From NCBI RefSeq assembly GCF_020520425.1, contig NC_079491.1, forward strand, positions 20,327,449 through 20,391,448: a stretch of DNA of 64,000 nt, given 5' to 3'. Under the pieces are notes generated by a model. The model saw only the letters and a program-made list of their open reading frames with translations. It had not been told where the DNA came from and made no database searches. Below are positions 49,376 through 62,263 of this stretch, in pieces. Origin of the DNA: Spinacia oleracea. Taxonomy: Eukaryota; Streptophyta; Magnoliopsida; Caryophyllales; Amaranthaceae. How positions within the stretch are numbered: the first letter of the stretch is position 1; every line of letters starts with the position of its first letter. The position numbers and the translations under genes are program-made.

Positions 49376-50755
49376 TGTTAGGTTATGATACATATGAACA
49401 TTTATAAATCATGCGGAAAAACCATAAGGCCAGGAAAACATATTATTTACACATAATCATTTAGCATAGTTTAGATGCATACTCTTTGTTGCGTGCCTTT
49501 CCTAGCTGCGCCCGAACCGAACAAGAACAAGTCTTTAGGACTCCAAGTGTCGTCCCTCCGTAGATAGTCCACAGCACGTCCGGATCCGCCTTAAGATTGA
49601 CCAACTAGAATCGCCCTTAAGGCACTACTTATTTTCGGCTAAATGGGCAAGAGTTATGGCTGATTTTTTGCTTAAAAATCCTAGCTTTGAATACTTGAAA
49701 ACTTGTGTATAAATAATGACCCTAGACCCTTATTTATAGAGGTATGGAAAAGGAATTGGAATCCTATTAGGATACTAATTTATTTAATTAGAATCCTGCT
49801 AGGACTCTATTTAAATAAACTTTATCTAATAGGTTTAGGATTTAATCTTTTATCGAATCCCGATAGCTTTAGGATTCGCACACGAGCATCGCACGAGCAC
49901 CGTAAACCCGCGCAGGCCTTGCGGCCCACGCTGAGCGCACAACGCTCGGCCCATGCTACTGTCCGCGCGCGCCCATGGCTTCGGCTGGGCCTGGCTTGCG
50001 CTGGGCCTGGTCGAGGCTTTGGCGTGTGTTGGTGATGCGTGTGGCTTGCTGGGCGATGGCCTGGCTTCGTGCTGGGCCTTCGTCTAGCGAGCCTCGTCCG
50101 ATGCTAATTGGTACGATACACTTCCGATTAAATTCCCGATTCCGGAATTTATTTCCGATACGAACAATATTTAATATTTCCGATTCCGGAATTAATTTCC
50201 GTTTCAAACAAATATTTAATATTTCCGTTTCCGGAATTATTTTCCGATTCCGATAATATTTCCGTTTCTGACAATATTTCCGTTTCCAGCAATATTTCCG
50301 ATTCCGGCAATATTTCCATTTCCGATAATATTTTCCGATACGTACCATGTTTCCGTTTCCGGCAACATCTACGACTTGGATAATAATTATATTTCCGATA
50401 CGATCCATATTTCCGTTTCCGGCAATATCATCGTTTCCGGAGTATTCATTTCTTGCCTGTGACGATCTCAGCTCCCACTGAAACCAAGATCCGTCGATTC
50501 CGAATATCCATAGATGGAGTATTTAATCCCATTAAATACTTGATCCGTTTACGTACTATTTGTGTGACCCTACGGGTTCAGTCAAGAGTAAGCTGTGGAT
50601 TAATATCATTAATTCCACTTGAACTGAAGCGGCCTCTAGCTAGGCATTCAGCTCACTTGATCTCACTGAATTATTAACTTGTTAATTAATACTGAACCGC
50701 ATTTATTAGACTTATCATTATATGCATACTTGGACCAAGGGCATTATTTCCTTCA
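49376..50755 (-). repeat. 3' LTR of the nested Copia
   Basis: TGTTAGGTTATGATACATAT...TTATTTCCTTCA. At 50115-50440 it carries a degenerate array of TTTCCGATTCCGG / TTTCCGTTTCCGG motifs, over 15 copies, with AATAT spacers. Before it lies a GC-rich block (49915-50090). The minus-strand TATA box (CTCTATAAATAAGG) is near 49730. Confidence 0.93.
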
Positions 50756-51592
50756 GTCTCCCACTTGTCCTTAGGGACAAGTGTGCATTTCCTAATTCCT
50801 ATGTCGCTCGATGCTTGCTCTTGAACATAAGGTAAGAGTTGTCATCCTTATTATGTCCAGAGGTGTTTCTCGGTTTCAGAGTTCAACTGATCAAATAAAC
50901 AGATAATCATAGCCTATGAATCATCTGAGCACGGCCATGCATTTCACAGTTTCTAGCTCTCCGAGTGGCCTTTGTACAACTTTTAAGCATCTCATCCCGA
51001 TTTATGGGAGGACAATCCCAATCTTGCGATCTTGAGATTAGACTTCGTTTGATAGGTGATTACCTGAGCGTTGCCTTTATAGCCTCCTTTTACGGTGCGA
51101 CGGTTGGTCAACGTCAAAGCAACCAGTTCTCAAACAAGTAATCTCAAATCACTCAGGTATTGAGGATTTAGTGTCTAATAATTTTAATGAAATTTACTTA
51201 TGACAGATTTTCATCTCTTACAGTAAAGTTTCATAGGTCTTGTCCGATACTAGTCTTCCCAAAGTAAGTATCTATGCAAATGATTATGACATTGCCATGT
51301 CCACATAGTTCAAGAAACAGAACTACTAGTCATCTTGCATTCTAATCGTCTAACGTTTTCTATGCGTCCAATTTTATAGAAAACTCCGACTAGGGACCAT
51401 TTTCAACCTTTGACATTCAAGTTCACTTGATAGACATTTCTTAGTCACAGAACTGGTCCTCACAGTCTATCTTGAATATATCGTCAAATTGAAGGGACTC
51501 ATCATTTAATAAACCACAAATTAAATGGAAAAATGAATTCTTTTCATTTATTGTGAATGATTAACCAATAATGTTTTACAAAGATTTAAACT

Positions 51593-54500
51593 CTAAAACT
51601 TTAAAACATTAAACAGGGATATCAAAGCCATTCGATCTCCAATATGCTTGATTCCCATAGCTGCGGTGTGCGAGTTGTGCTTCGCCTGCGGCAGAGGTTT
51701 AGTCAATGGATTCTATATGTTGTCATCAGTTCCAATTTTGTTTATCTCGACTTCTTTTCTTTCAACGAACTCTCGTAGAAGGTGAAATCTACGAAGTACA
51801 TGCTTGACTCTCTGGTGGTGTCTAGGCTCCTTTGCCTGTGCAATAGCTCCGTTATTATCACAATACAGGGCTATTGGTCCTTTAATGGAGGGGACTACAC
51901 TAAGTTCACCTATGAACTTCCTTAGCCATATAGCTTCCTTTGCTGCTTCATGTGCAGCAATGTACTCCGCTTCAGTTGTAGAATCCGCAATGGTGCTTTG
52001 CTTAGCACTTTTCCAGCTTACTGCACCCCCGTTGAGGCAGAAGACAAACCCAGACTGTGATCTGAAATCATCTTTGTCGGTTTGGAAACTTGCGTCCGTA
52101 TAGCCTTTAACAATTAATTCATCATCTCCACCATAGACCAGGAAGTCATCTTTGTGCCTTTTCAGGTACTTCAGAATATTCTTGGCAGCAGTCCAATGCG
52201 CCTCTCCTGGGTCTGACTGGTATCTGCTCGTAGCACTGAGTGCGTACGCAACATCCGGGCGTGTACATATCAGAGCATACATTATTGAACCAATCAATGA
52301 TGCATATGGAATCCCATTCATTCGTCTACGCTCATCAAGTGTTTTTGGGCACTGAGTCTTGCTTAGAGTTATTCCATGAGACATGGGTAGGTAGCCTCGC
52401 TTGGAGTCCGCCATCTTGAACCTATCAAGCACCTTATTGATATAAGTGCTTTGACTAAGTCCAATCATCTTTTTAGATCTATCTCTGTAAATCTTGATGC
52501 CCAATATGTACTGTGCTTCTCCTAGATCTTTCATCGAAAAACATTTCCCAAGTCAAATCTTGACAGAGTTCAACATAGGAATGTCATTTCCGATAAGTAA
52601 TATGTCGTCGACATATAATACTAGGAAAGCAATTTTGCTCCCACTGACCTTCTTGTATACACAAGATTCGTCTGCGTTCTTGATGAAACCAAAGTCACTT
52701 ACTGCTTCATCAAAACGTATATTCCAGCTCCCGGATGCCTGCTTCAATCCGTAGATTGACTTCTTTAGCTTGCATACCTTTTTAGCATTCTTTGGATCCT
52801 CAAAACCTTTAGGTTGTGTCATAAACACAGTTTCTGTTAAAACGCCGTTTAAGAAAGCAGTTTTGACATCCATCTGCCATATTTCGTAATCGTAATATGC
52901 AGCGATTGCTAACATTATCCGAATAGACTTTAGCATTGCCACTGGTGAAAAGTTTTCATCGTAATCCACACCGTGGACTTGCCTGTAACCTTTTGCAACC
53001 AATCTAGCTTTGAAAACTTCAAGTTTCCCATCCTTGTCCTTTTTCAGTTTGAAAACCCATTTGCTTCCAATGGCTTGGTAGCCATCTGGCAAATCGACCA
53101 AATCCCATACTTGGTTTTCAGACATGGAGTCTAATTCAGATTGCATGGCTTCTTGCCATTGCTTGGAGCTAGGGCTCGTCATAGCTTGTTTGTAAGTCGC
53201 AGGTTCATCACTTTCAAGTAATAGAACGTCATAGCTCTCGTTCGTCAAAATACCTAAGTACCTTTCCGGTTGAGATCTATATCTTTGCGATCTACACGGG
53301 GTAACATTTCTAGATTGATCATGATTCTCACCAGATTCTTCTAAAGATATCTGAGTTTCATCCTGAATGTCATCTTGAGCATTCTCTAGAGTTTGTTGTT
53401 CGATTCGAATTTCTTCGAGGTCTACTTTTCTCCCACTTGTCATTTTGGAAATGTGATCTTTCTCCAAAAAGACACCATCTCGAGCAACAAACACCTTGTT
53501 CTCAGATGTATTGTAGAAGTAATACCCCTTTGTTTCCTTTGGGTAGCCCACAAGGATACATTTGTCAGATTTTGGATGAAGTTTGTCTGAAATTAATCGT
53601 TTGACGTATACTTCACATCCCCAAATCTTAAGAAAAGACACATTTGGAGGCTTTCCAAACCATAATTCGTATGGAGTCTTTTCGACAGCTTTAGACGGAG
53701 CTCTATTTATAGTGAGTGCAGCTGTATTTAGTGCATGTCCCCAAAATTCTAATGGAAGTTTGGCCTGACCCATCATTGACCTGACCATGTCTAGCAAGGT
53801 TCTGTTCCTCCGTTCTGACACACCGTTCCATTGTGGTGTTCCAGGAGGAGTCAATTCTGATAGAATTCCACATTCTTTCAGGTGGTCATCAAATTCATAG
53901 CTCAGATATTCACCGCCTCTATCAGACCGCAGTGCCTTAATCTTCTTGCCTAATTGATTCTCTACTTCACTCTGAAATTCCTTGAATTTGTCAAAGGATT
54001 CAGACTTATGCTTCATTAGGTAGACATAACCATATCTACTGAAGTCATCAGTGAAAGTGATAAAGTAGCTGAAACCACCTCTAGCATTTGTACTCATTGG
54101 TCCACATACATCTGTATGGATTAAACCCAAAAGTTCATTTGCTCTTTCTCCAACTTTAGAGAAAGGTTGCTTTGTCATTTTTCCAAGTAAACATGATTCG
54201 CATTTACCATAATCCTCTAAGTCAAATGGTTCTAGAATTCCTTCCTTTTGAAGTCTTTCTAAGCGTTTCAAGTTTATATGGCCTAATCGACAATGCCACA
54301 TATAGGTGAGATCTGAATCATCCTTTTTGGCCTTTTTGGTATTGATGTTATAAACTTGTTTGTCGTGATCTAATAAATAAAGTCCATTGACTAATCTAGC
54401 AGATCCATAAAACATCTCTTTAAAATAAAACGAACAACTATTGTCTTTTATTAAAAAGGAAAATCCCTTAGCATCTAAGCAAGAAACTGAAATGATGTTT

Positions 54501-55591
54501 TTAGTAAGACTTGGAACATGGAAACATTCTTCCAGTTCCAAAACTAGCCCGGAGGGCAACGACAAATAATAAGTTCCTACAGCTAATGCAGCAATCCGTG
54601 CTCCATTTCCCACTCGTAGGTCGACTTCACCCTTGCTTAACTTTCTACTTTTTCTTAGTCCCTGTGGATTGGAACATAAGTGTGAGTCACAACCTGTATC
54701 TAATACCCAAGAAGTTGAATTAGCAAGTATACAGTCTATAACGAAAATACCTGAAGATGGAACGACTGTTCCGTTCTTCTGATCTTCCTTTAGCTTCAAG
54801 CAATCTCTCTTCCAATGCCCCTTCTTCTTGCAGTAGAAGCATTCGGATTCAGAAGTGGGTTGACTGACCTTCCTCTTTACAGATTTGGCGCCAGTTTGCT
54901 TAGTTGGGCTGGCCTTGTTGCCACCTTTCTTAGCATTCCTCTTCTTTCCAGATTTCTTGAACTTGCCCCCACGCACCATAAGCACATCCTGCTTATCACT
55001 TTTGAGCGTCTTTTCAGCAGTCTTCAGCATACCGTGAAGCTCAGTGAGCGTTTTGTCCAGACTATTCATACTGTAGTTCAGTTTGAACTGATCATACCCA
55101 CTGTGAAGAGAATGGAGGATGGTGTCTATAGCCATTTCCTGAGAAAATTGCTGATCCAGCCGACTCATATTCTCAATGAGTCCAATCATTTTGAGAACAT
55201 GTGGACTTACGGGCTCGCCTTTCTTAAGCTTGGTCTCAAGAATTTCCCTATGAGTCTCGAATCTTTCGACTCGAGCCAGATCTTGGAACATGTTCTTCAA
55301 CTCACTGATGATTGTGAAAGCATCTGAGTTGATGAACGTTTTCTGCAGATCTGCACTCATGGTGGCGAGCATTAGACATTTCACATCCTTGTTGGCATCA
55401 ATCCAACGATTGAGGGCTGCCTGAGTGACCCCGTCGCCTGTGGCTTCAGGCATCGCCTCTTCTAGGACATACTCCTTTCCTTCCTGCATAAGAACTATTT
55501 GCAAGTTCCTTTGCCAGTCAAGGAAGTTTTTCCCGTTCAACTTCTCCTTTTCGAGAATTGATCGAATGTTGAATGAATTGTTGTTTGCCAT
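51593..55591 (-). pseudogene. Copia gag-pol polyprotein with two in-frame stops
   Basis: One frame of 1333 codons from the Met at 55591. Gag (UBN2) is followed by the zinc knuckle CFYCKKKGHWKRDC, protease WVLDTGCDSHLCS, integrase zinc region CRLGHINLKRL...CESCLLGK, integrase core with HTDVCGPM, SDRGGEYLS and PQWNGVSERRNRT, RT with MDVKTAFLNGVLTE and YVDDILLIGND, and RNase H with GYTDASFQTD, ADSTTEAEYIA and CDNNGAI. A TGA at 52535-52537 sits where Trp is expected, and a TAG at 51713-51715 sits where Ala is expected before the conserved PLTKPL. Reading continues in frame on both sides of each stop, so the damage is recent. PR-INT-RT-RH order proves Copia. Confidence 0.92.
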
Positions 55592-57208
55592 ATTTAAAAC
55601 TACAATTGAAAAGAATAAACAAATAAATAATCATTCACACTTTCTCTTAATAAACTTAAATTCTAGCATACATGCATAATTCAATGTTCATTAAGCATTT
55701 TATTCAAGTTATGTGTTCCGGCAGGTGTGAATAAAATGATTCCAAGATCCTAAAATCATTGAAGAACTAAGCACAGTTTGTCGACTTAATCCTAAAACAT
55801 CTTAGGTAAGCAAAAGCCTTTTGCTAATAGTCTAGAAACTATTCTTGGTTGATAGGTACGTCTAAGAACTTATTAGGTAAACCTATCGATTTTGCCACGA
55901 CATAAAAGGACTCCTTACTTATATCGTTGAGTTTCACCAAAACTAACATGTACTCACAATTATTTGTGTACCTTGCCCCTTTAGGACCAATAAGTAACAC
56001 CTCGCTGAGCGAAAACTATTACTAGATTGATAGAAAGGATATCCAAGCAAGTGTATATTTTGGCATGGCACCTTATAACTCAATTTTTAAGTTTGGAACT
56101 TAAGGCTCTTACTATGTTGGTTAGATTTTAAGTGAACTAAAATCCTTAATCATGCAACATAATCAAGCCATAATCTCATGCATAATTAAGACATATTTAA
56201 AGCAATAAATAACTTAAAGCATGCATAAGATAAATGTGATCTAGTATGGCCCGACTTCATCTTGAAGCTTTAACTTCAAAGTCCGTCTTGAAAATCTCCG
56301 TGGGAGGCACCATTTTCTTCAAATAGGATAAGATATAATTAAAACTAATTACAACTATTTGATGGTACGCAGACCATATTTGAATTGAAAAAGAACTTTG
56401 GTACTTTAGACCAATTACATTCAAATTAATGGTACGCAGACCATATTTTCTATCCTATTTGGGCCATACTAGTCTCTTCATAACCTGCAAAACAGTACAT
56501 ATACAATATATACCATTCACCCATTCATTAACATGAATGGCCCACATAGCTGGTTAGTAAAACACATTATGCATCACATAAACATTTGCAGCAATTAATC
56601 AAGGGCACCAATAATCTACCAATTATTCAGTCCTTATTAATTCTAATCAAGTTGTTTTAACCTTAAGGATTTGTAGACCTAATCAAGAGTTTATGACTAA
56701 AAAGGGCTCCCACTTAAACAAACAAATTCATATGCTTTACTAATTTTAAACATAAAAATGTATTTCTAGTCTAACCGGAAACATACAAATTTAATTAAAA
56801 TTTAAAGCTCATATAAATTTATAATTGAATCCAAAAAGTTTAATTTAATTTCAGTCGTATTTAAATTAATTCATGATTTTAATTTTAGTAAAATAATTAG
56901 AATAAATAAAATTTATTATAATTACAATATTCAAAATTAAAATCCAAGAAAATAATTTAAATTATTAATTTTAAAATTAATTAAAATTACGTAAACTGAA
57001 AATTTCAAATTAAAATTTCAAAACGATCTAATCGTAACGCAACAACCCCACGCAACGCACGCCCATGGGCCATACGCACACAGCCATCGCTGGCCATGTG
57101 CGCGCAGCCCATGCGCTGCGTCGCATCGCTGCTGCTCACCATCGGAAGGCATCACGCGAGCTGGTGCTCGCTGCGCGCGCCAGCGCTAGACGCACGAGCA
57201 TGCTGCCG

Positions 57209-57352
57209 CAGCCCATCGCTGGGCGCAGCGCTCGTCGCACGCACAACACGCACCCGCACGCCATCGCTGGGCGCAGCGCTCGTCGCACGCACAACAAGCA
57301 ATCGCACGCCATCGCTGGGCGCAGCGCTCGTCGCACGCACAATAGCGCTCGC
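57209..57352. repeat. 48-bp tandem repeat, three copies, in the Copia leader
   Basis: CCATCGCTGGGCGCAGCGCT followed by CGTCGCACGCACAA recurs with starts of ATCGCTGGG at 57215, 57263 and 57311, a strict 48-bp period. Spacer bases between cores vary. It is very CpG-rich in an AT-rich neighbourhood. Confidence 0.85.
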
Positions 57353-58398
57353 TGCGCGCGAGCGATCGATGCTTGGCGCAACACTCGTGGCACGCGAGCT
57401 TAAGCTCGCTGCGCGCGAGGCAGTGCGCGCTGTGGCGCAGCTCGCTTGCTGCCCACACGCGACTGCTCGTGCCTTGCTCTCGCCCTCGCCCATTCGCCCA
57501 TTGCACACAGCCCACGACACAAGGCAGGGCTGCTGCCTTGTGCTCGTGCACCATGGCCTTGCTCATTGCATTCGTGCCGCATGGGCGACGAGCTCCCTTG
57601 CTCGTCGTCACACGCCGCACTATACAACACCCCTTAAGGGTAACACGTAGCGTCCATTGCTTTGTGCGTGCAAGTTATATGAGCGAATCGCATAAAAATT
57701 TAAAATTTATATTCAAAATTAATGACAAATTAATAAATAATATTAATTTCAAAATTTTAGGGCGAAAAATCGAAAATTTATTATTCAATTGATTTCCGAT
57801 TAACATGGATTCAAGTCTAGGTCATAAAAATTTAAAATTTAACATAAATTTACAATTTTTATGGTGGTTTTTAATCATAGGTATCTAATTAAATTATAAT
57901 TAATTATGAAAATCAAATTAATTCTAAATTATTCTAATTTTCAACAAATTAATCATAATTACAAATTAGATTGCATAATTAACAAGGCTAGGCATTCAAA
58001 CTTGTTAAACATATACAGTAGGTCAATCAAAAATTCAAGATTTATCAACAAGAATCGCAAATATTTAATTTAACATCTTAAATTTACGAAATTTTGCATT
58101 CGAAAAACTAAAACCTTCGAAAAGTCATAGTTAGGCTTCGAATTTGAGAATTCTGGGTTCGGCCGAAAAATACTGTTTTTGTCAAAATTTTAGAATGCCT
58201 TTTACTTGCGGAATTGACACAAAAATCACTCGATTTGGATGAGTAACGAAGAAACTGCCGAAAAACTGCGTACGTATAATTAAATAAACGCAATTTGCAA
58301 TTAATTAACAATTACGAAAATTAATCACCCCTTTTAATTCTTGCAAATTTGTAATATTTAACCATGTTCATGCAATTTAGATTATGAAAATAATAAGA

Positions 58399-58412
58399 GG
58401 CTCGTGATACCA
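58399..58412 (-). other. Primer-binding site of the nested Copia
   Basis: On the minus strand, TGGTATCACGAGCC one base after the 5' LTR resembles the initiator-Met primer site TGGTATCAGAGC. The same site follows the older plus-strand LTR at 60303. Confidence 0.8.
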
Positions 58413-58413
58413 C

Positions 58414-59793
58414 TGTTAGGTTATGATACATATGACAATTCATAAATCATGCGGAAAAACCATAAGGCCAGGAAAACATATTATTTACACATAATCATTT
58501 AGCATAGTTAAGATGCATACTCTTTGTTGCGTGCCTTCCCTAGCTGCGCCCGAACCGAACAAGAACAAGTCTTTAGGACTCCAAGTGTCGTCCCTCCGTA
58601 GATAGTCCACAGCACGTCCGGATCCGCCTTAAGATTGACCAACTAGAATCGCCCTTAAGGCACTACTTATTTTCGGCTAAATGGGCAAGAGTTATGGCTG
58701 ATTTTTTGCTTAAAAATCCTAGCTTTGAATACTTGAAAACTTGTGTATAAATAATGACCCTAGGCCCTTATTTATAGAGGTATGGAAAAGGAATTGGAAT
58801 CCTATTAGGATACTAATTTATTTAATTAGAATCCTGCTAGGACTCTATTTAAATAAACTTTATCTAATAGGTTTAGGATTTAATCTTTTATCGAATCCCG
58901 ATAGCTTTAGGATTCGCACACGAGCATCGCACGAGCACCGTACACCCGCGCAGGCCTTGCGGCCCACGCTGAGCGCACAGCGCTCGGCCCATGCTACTGT
59001 CCGCGCGCGCCCATGGCTTCGGCTGGGCCTGGCTTGCGCTGGGCCTGGTCGAGGCTTTGGCGTGTGTTAGTGATGCGTGTGGCTTGTTGGGCGAGGGCCT
59101 GGCTTCGTGCTGGGCCTTCGTCTAGCGAGCCTCGTCCGATGCTAATTCGTACGATACGCTTCCGATTAAATTCCCGATTCCGGAATTTATTTCCGATACG
59201 AACAATATTTAATATTTCCGATTCCGGAATTAATTTCCGTTTCGAACAAATATTTAATATTTCCGTTTCCGGAATTATTTTCCGATTCCGATAATATTTC
59301 CGTTTCTGACAATATTTCCGTTTCCAGCAATATTTCCGATTCCGGCAATATTTCCATTTCCGATAATATTTTCCGATACGTACCATGTTTCCGTTTCCGG
59401 CAACATCTACGACTTGGATAATATTTATATTTCCGATACGATCCATATTTCCGTTTCCGGCAATATCATCGTTTCCGGAGTATTCATTTCTTGCCTGTGA
59501 CGATCTCAGCTCCCACTGAAACCAAGATCCGTCGATTCCGAATATCCATAGATGGAGTATTTAATGCCATTAAATACTTGATCCGTTTACGTACTATTTG
59601 TGTGACCCTACGGGTTCAGTCAAGAGTAAGCTGTGGATTAATATCATTAATTCCACTTGAACTGAAGCGGCCTCTAGCTAGGCATTCAGCTCACTTGATC
59701 TCACTGAATTATTAACTTGTTAATTAATACTGAACCGCATTTATTAGACTTAACATTGAATGCATACTTGGACCAAGGGCATTATTTCCTTCA
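58414..59793 (-). repeat. 5' LTR of the nested Copia
   Basis: 1380 bp, a near copy of 49376-50755, with the same GC-rich block (about 58950-59125) and TTTCCG array (about 59155-59480). Followed by the TSD GTGTG. Confidence 0.93.
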
Positions 59794-60391
59794 GTGTGTT
59801 ACTCGGAATCCTAAGGCTACCGGGATTCGTAATATGATTAAATCTAATCCTAATAGATAAAGTTTGTTTAATTAGAGTCCTAGTAGGATTAATTAAATAG
59901 ATTTGTATTCTAATAGGATTACAATTCCTTTCCATAAACTCTATAAATAGGTGCCTAGGGTCACATATTTACATCGAGAATTGAAGTATTCAAAGGTAAG
60001 ATTTTGGAACAAAATCAGCCAAACACTTGTAGCCTATTAGCTGAAAATTATTGGAACCTTAAGGGCGATTCTAGTTGGTCAAGCTTAAGGCGGATCCGGA
60101 CGTGCTGTGGACTATCTACGGAGGGACGACACTTGGAGTCCTAAAGAGTTGTTCTTATTCGGTTCGGGCGCAGCTAGGGAGGGCACGCTACAAAGTGTAT
60201 GCATCTGAATTATGCTAAATGATTATGTGTAAATAATATGTTTCCTGGCATTAAGGTTTTCCGCATGATTTATGTTTTGTCATATGTATCATAACCTAAC
60301 AGTGGTATCACGAGCCTCTTATTATTTTCATAATCTAAATTGCATATAACATGGTTAAATTTTACAAATTTGCAAGGAATTAAAGGGGATA

Positions 60392-62263
60392 AGAAAAAAA
60401 CTCGGCAATTCTCTCATTCAATAACGCAATTCTCTGAAAATCTTTCAAACCCTAAATCTTCTTCCTCAATTTTCATCAATCTTCAATCTCCTTCCAAAAC
60501 CCTAATCACAAAACTCACGATTCACATGTAATCGAAAAACAAAATTAATAAGAAGAACAAAAAAGCAAGACAGAAGAGGAATGAAATCAGGGAATTGAAG
60601 CTGCTATAGTTGGAGTTTGCTACGAAATCTACGAAATTGAAGGTTTAATCATCCGAGTTGGTATGTTTCGAATTTGGTTTTGGGCGTTTTTATGGTTTGT
60701 TGATGTGCCCATTACACACTCTCTAATCAGAATTCATCAATAAAATTAGTTATTTTTGAGGCTGGATTTTTAATTGCAATTCGGGGCTCATTTTCGCTTG
60801 AAGGTTTGTTTTGAATTTTTAATCTGATTGATTTCTTCATGAAAATTTTAATTCAGTGTTGTTTTTGTTCAATTTGGTAATGAATTTTTGTGGGCATTTG
60901 TTTGAAATGGAATATGTATGTTACGGTTCATAAAATCTAAGATGAGTTTGTTTGATAGCTTGTTGATTTTCTGTCCTTAAATTGCTCTTTCCAAAAATTA
61001 ATCGACTGTGAATTGCTATGCTCAAGTCCTTGAACTTCAATTTCCTAATGTGTTTTCCATAGAGCGGAACAAGATATAAGGTTAACATTCTGTCTTTCTT
61101 GATGATATTATCTGTAATTCTGTAGATTATAATATTTTTTATCTTTGATCTCTCGTACTTCTGTATTTTCTGGTGTGTTTTTCCTCCTGAATAGACATAG
61201 AACTTGCAGCTAGTCTTGCTCGGTTAATATTGGTCTTGCTACTATCTATAGCTGTTGTAATTTGTTAGATTATTATATGCTTGCAGTTATCTACCTAAAT
61301 TTGTGATGCAAGTCCCCAGTGTGGTACGTGTCATTATCGAAGTATATTCCATTGGCCATCTTTATTGTCCTCCTCCTTGCTGCCTTGTTCATCAACAATT
61401 ACTTCCGCCTTGTTATCTTTTATTGTCTGTTCAGCTAGATTTGTTGCATATATGCAGGCATGGTGTATCTGCATTGGAGTTTGATAATCAGGTATGATAT
61501 GAACCAGTAAAATCTCAGTCGTTACTTAAGTTCTGGCTAATGATCTATGACTGAAAATATCATTATCATTCTCTACATTAGTTCTATGCATTCCGTGAAT
61601 CATGTTCACGGAGCTAGAGTTGTCCTGTTTTGCAGTGTAAATTAGTTTGTCGGAATAATGTTCATTAATTGTTAACCATGCTGGATAAAGACAATGGCTT
61701 CTTTCCCAATCCTGTGCGAGTCTCTACTCAAATAGGTCATACCAATGCCTCTTGATGCAAGAAGACCTAAGAAAAACCTCACACACCTCATTTCAGTGTG
61801 ATGGAAAAGAAAAATATTACTCAAATGAAAGATATTTCTTAACCTTCTCATTACTTTGTCTTTATAGTGACTCTGTAGTTGGAGACGACTCATTCACCTA
61901 TTCTTACGTTTTTTCCTATCTCTTATAGGACCACCAGTACTAAATTCTCCTATACTTATTTCAGAAGAACTACTAAATCTACAGCCATCTATGGATGTCG
62001 TCGCTGAAGATCCATCCATTAACATGTTCTACTTGTGATAATTTTTTCTTCTCTTGCTTGCTTGTTGGTCTCTCACATCATGTATGTGTTTGTTAACTTG
62101 TTTGTACTGCGAGAAGGAAAATCTGCCTATCTAGGTGTTTGCTTGAGACGATCTTTTCTTGAATGGAAACCTTTACTTGTGTTCTTGTGGATCAGTATGC
62201 GTATTGGTATGAAGAATTTCATGTATTATGTTACCCTGATATGTTTCTTTGTACTTTCCACAG
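60392..62263 (+). other. Fragments of unknown genes: 5'-UTR-like exon and small exons
   Basis: Directly after the truncated Copia leader, 60400-60660 looks like a plant 5' UTR (CCCTAAATCTTCTTCCTC, AAACCCTAATC) ending in a donor (GAGTTG/GTATGT). At 61458-61490 a neat small exon (TATGCAG/GC...AATCAG/GTATG) encodes HGVSALEFDNQ, weakly like a WD40-repeat start. At about 61928-62038 an exon after TTATAG encodes SPILISEELLNLQ... to MFYL and a stop. I cannot name these genes. None joins in frame to the lyase exons that follow, so they look like separate fragments. Confidence 0.4.

Larger units (their letters stand above)
55592..58413 (-). other. Long leader of the nested Copia
   Basis: 2.8 kb between the 5' LTR and gag. 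Mostly AT-rich, with repeated ATGGTACGCAGACCATATTT at about 56365 and 56425. A sharply GC- and CpG-rich block (57035-57650) contains a 48-bp tandem repeat and opens spurious Ala/Arg-rich frames on both strands. No convincing gene. Confidence 0.6.
49376..59793 (-). mobile_element. Complete Copia LTR retrotransposon nested in a same-family LTR
   Basis: 10,418 bp on the minus strand. LTRs of 1380 bp lie at 49376-50755 and 58414-59793 (about 20 differences by eye, roughly 98.5% identity). The TSD GTGTG lies at 49371-49375 and 59794-59798. A methionine-type primer site (58399-58412) and a polypurine tract (AAGTGGGAGAC, 50756-50768 reversed) are present. The gag-pol frame is closed by two stops. 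A 2.8-kb leader between the 5' LTR and gag is unusually long for Copia. Confidence 0.93.
48508..60391 (+). mobile_element. Copia 5' LTR plus leader (plus strand), split by a nested Copia
   Basis: Segments 48508-49375 and 59799-60301 together make one LTR of about 1.37 kb, the reverse of the LTRs at 49376-50755 and 58414-59793. It starts TGAAGGAAATAATGCCC and ends ATCATAACCTAACA. The primer site TGGTATCACGAGCC follows at 60303 and leader homology runs to about 60391, then stops. No downstream internal region or second LTR exists, so the rest was lost. The TATA box (CTATAAATAGG, about 59940) points into the gene fragments to the right. Confidence 0.85.

Noticed and set aside
48508-50755. Large palindrome taken at first for a foldback transposon
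   Set aside because: Fully explained by a same-family Copia inserted in reverse into an LTR, with TSD GTGTG at the outer ends of the nested element.
57065-57650. Ala/Arg-rich frames up to 184 codons on both strands
   Set aside because: By-product of the GC-rich tandem repeat; frames overlap on both strands and match no family.
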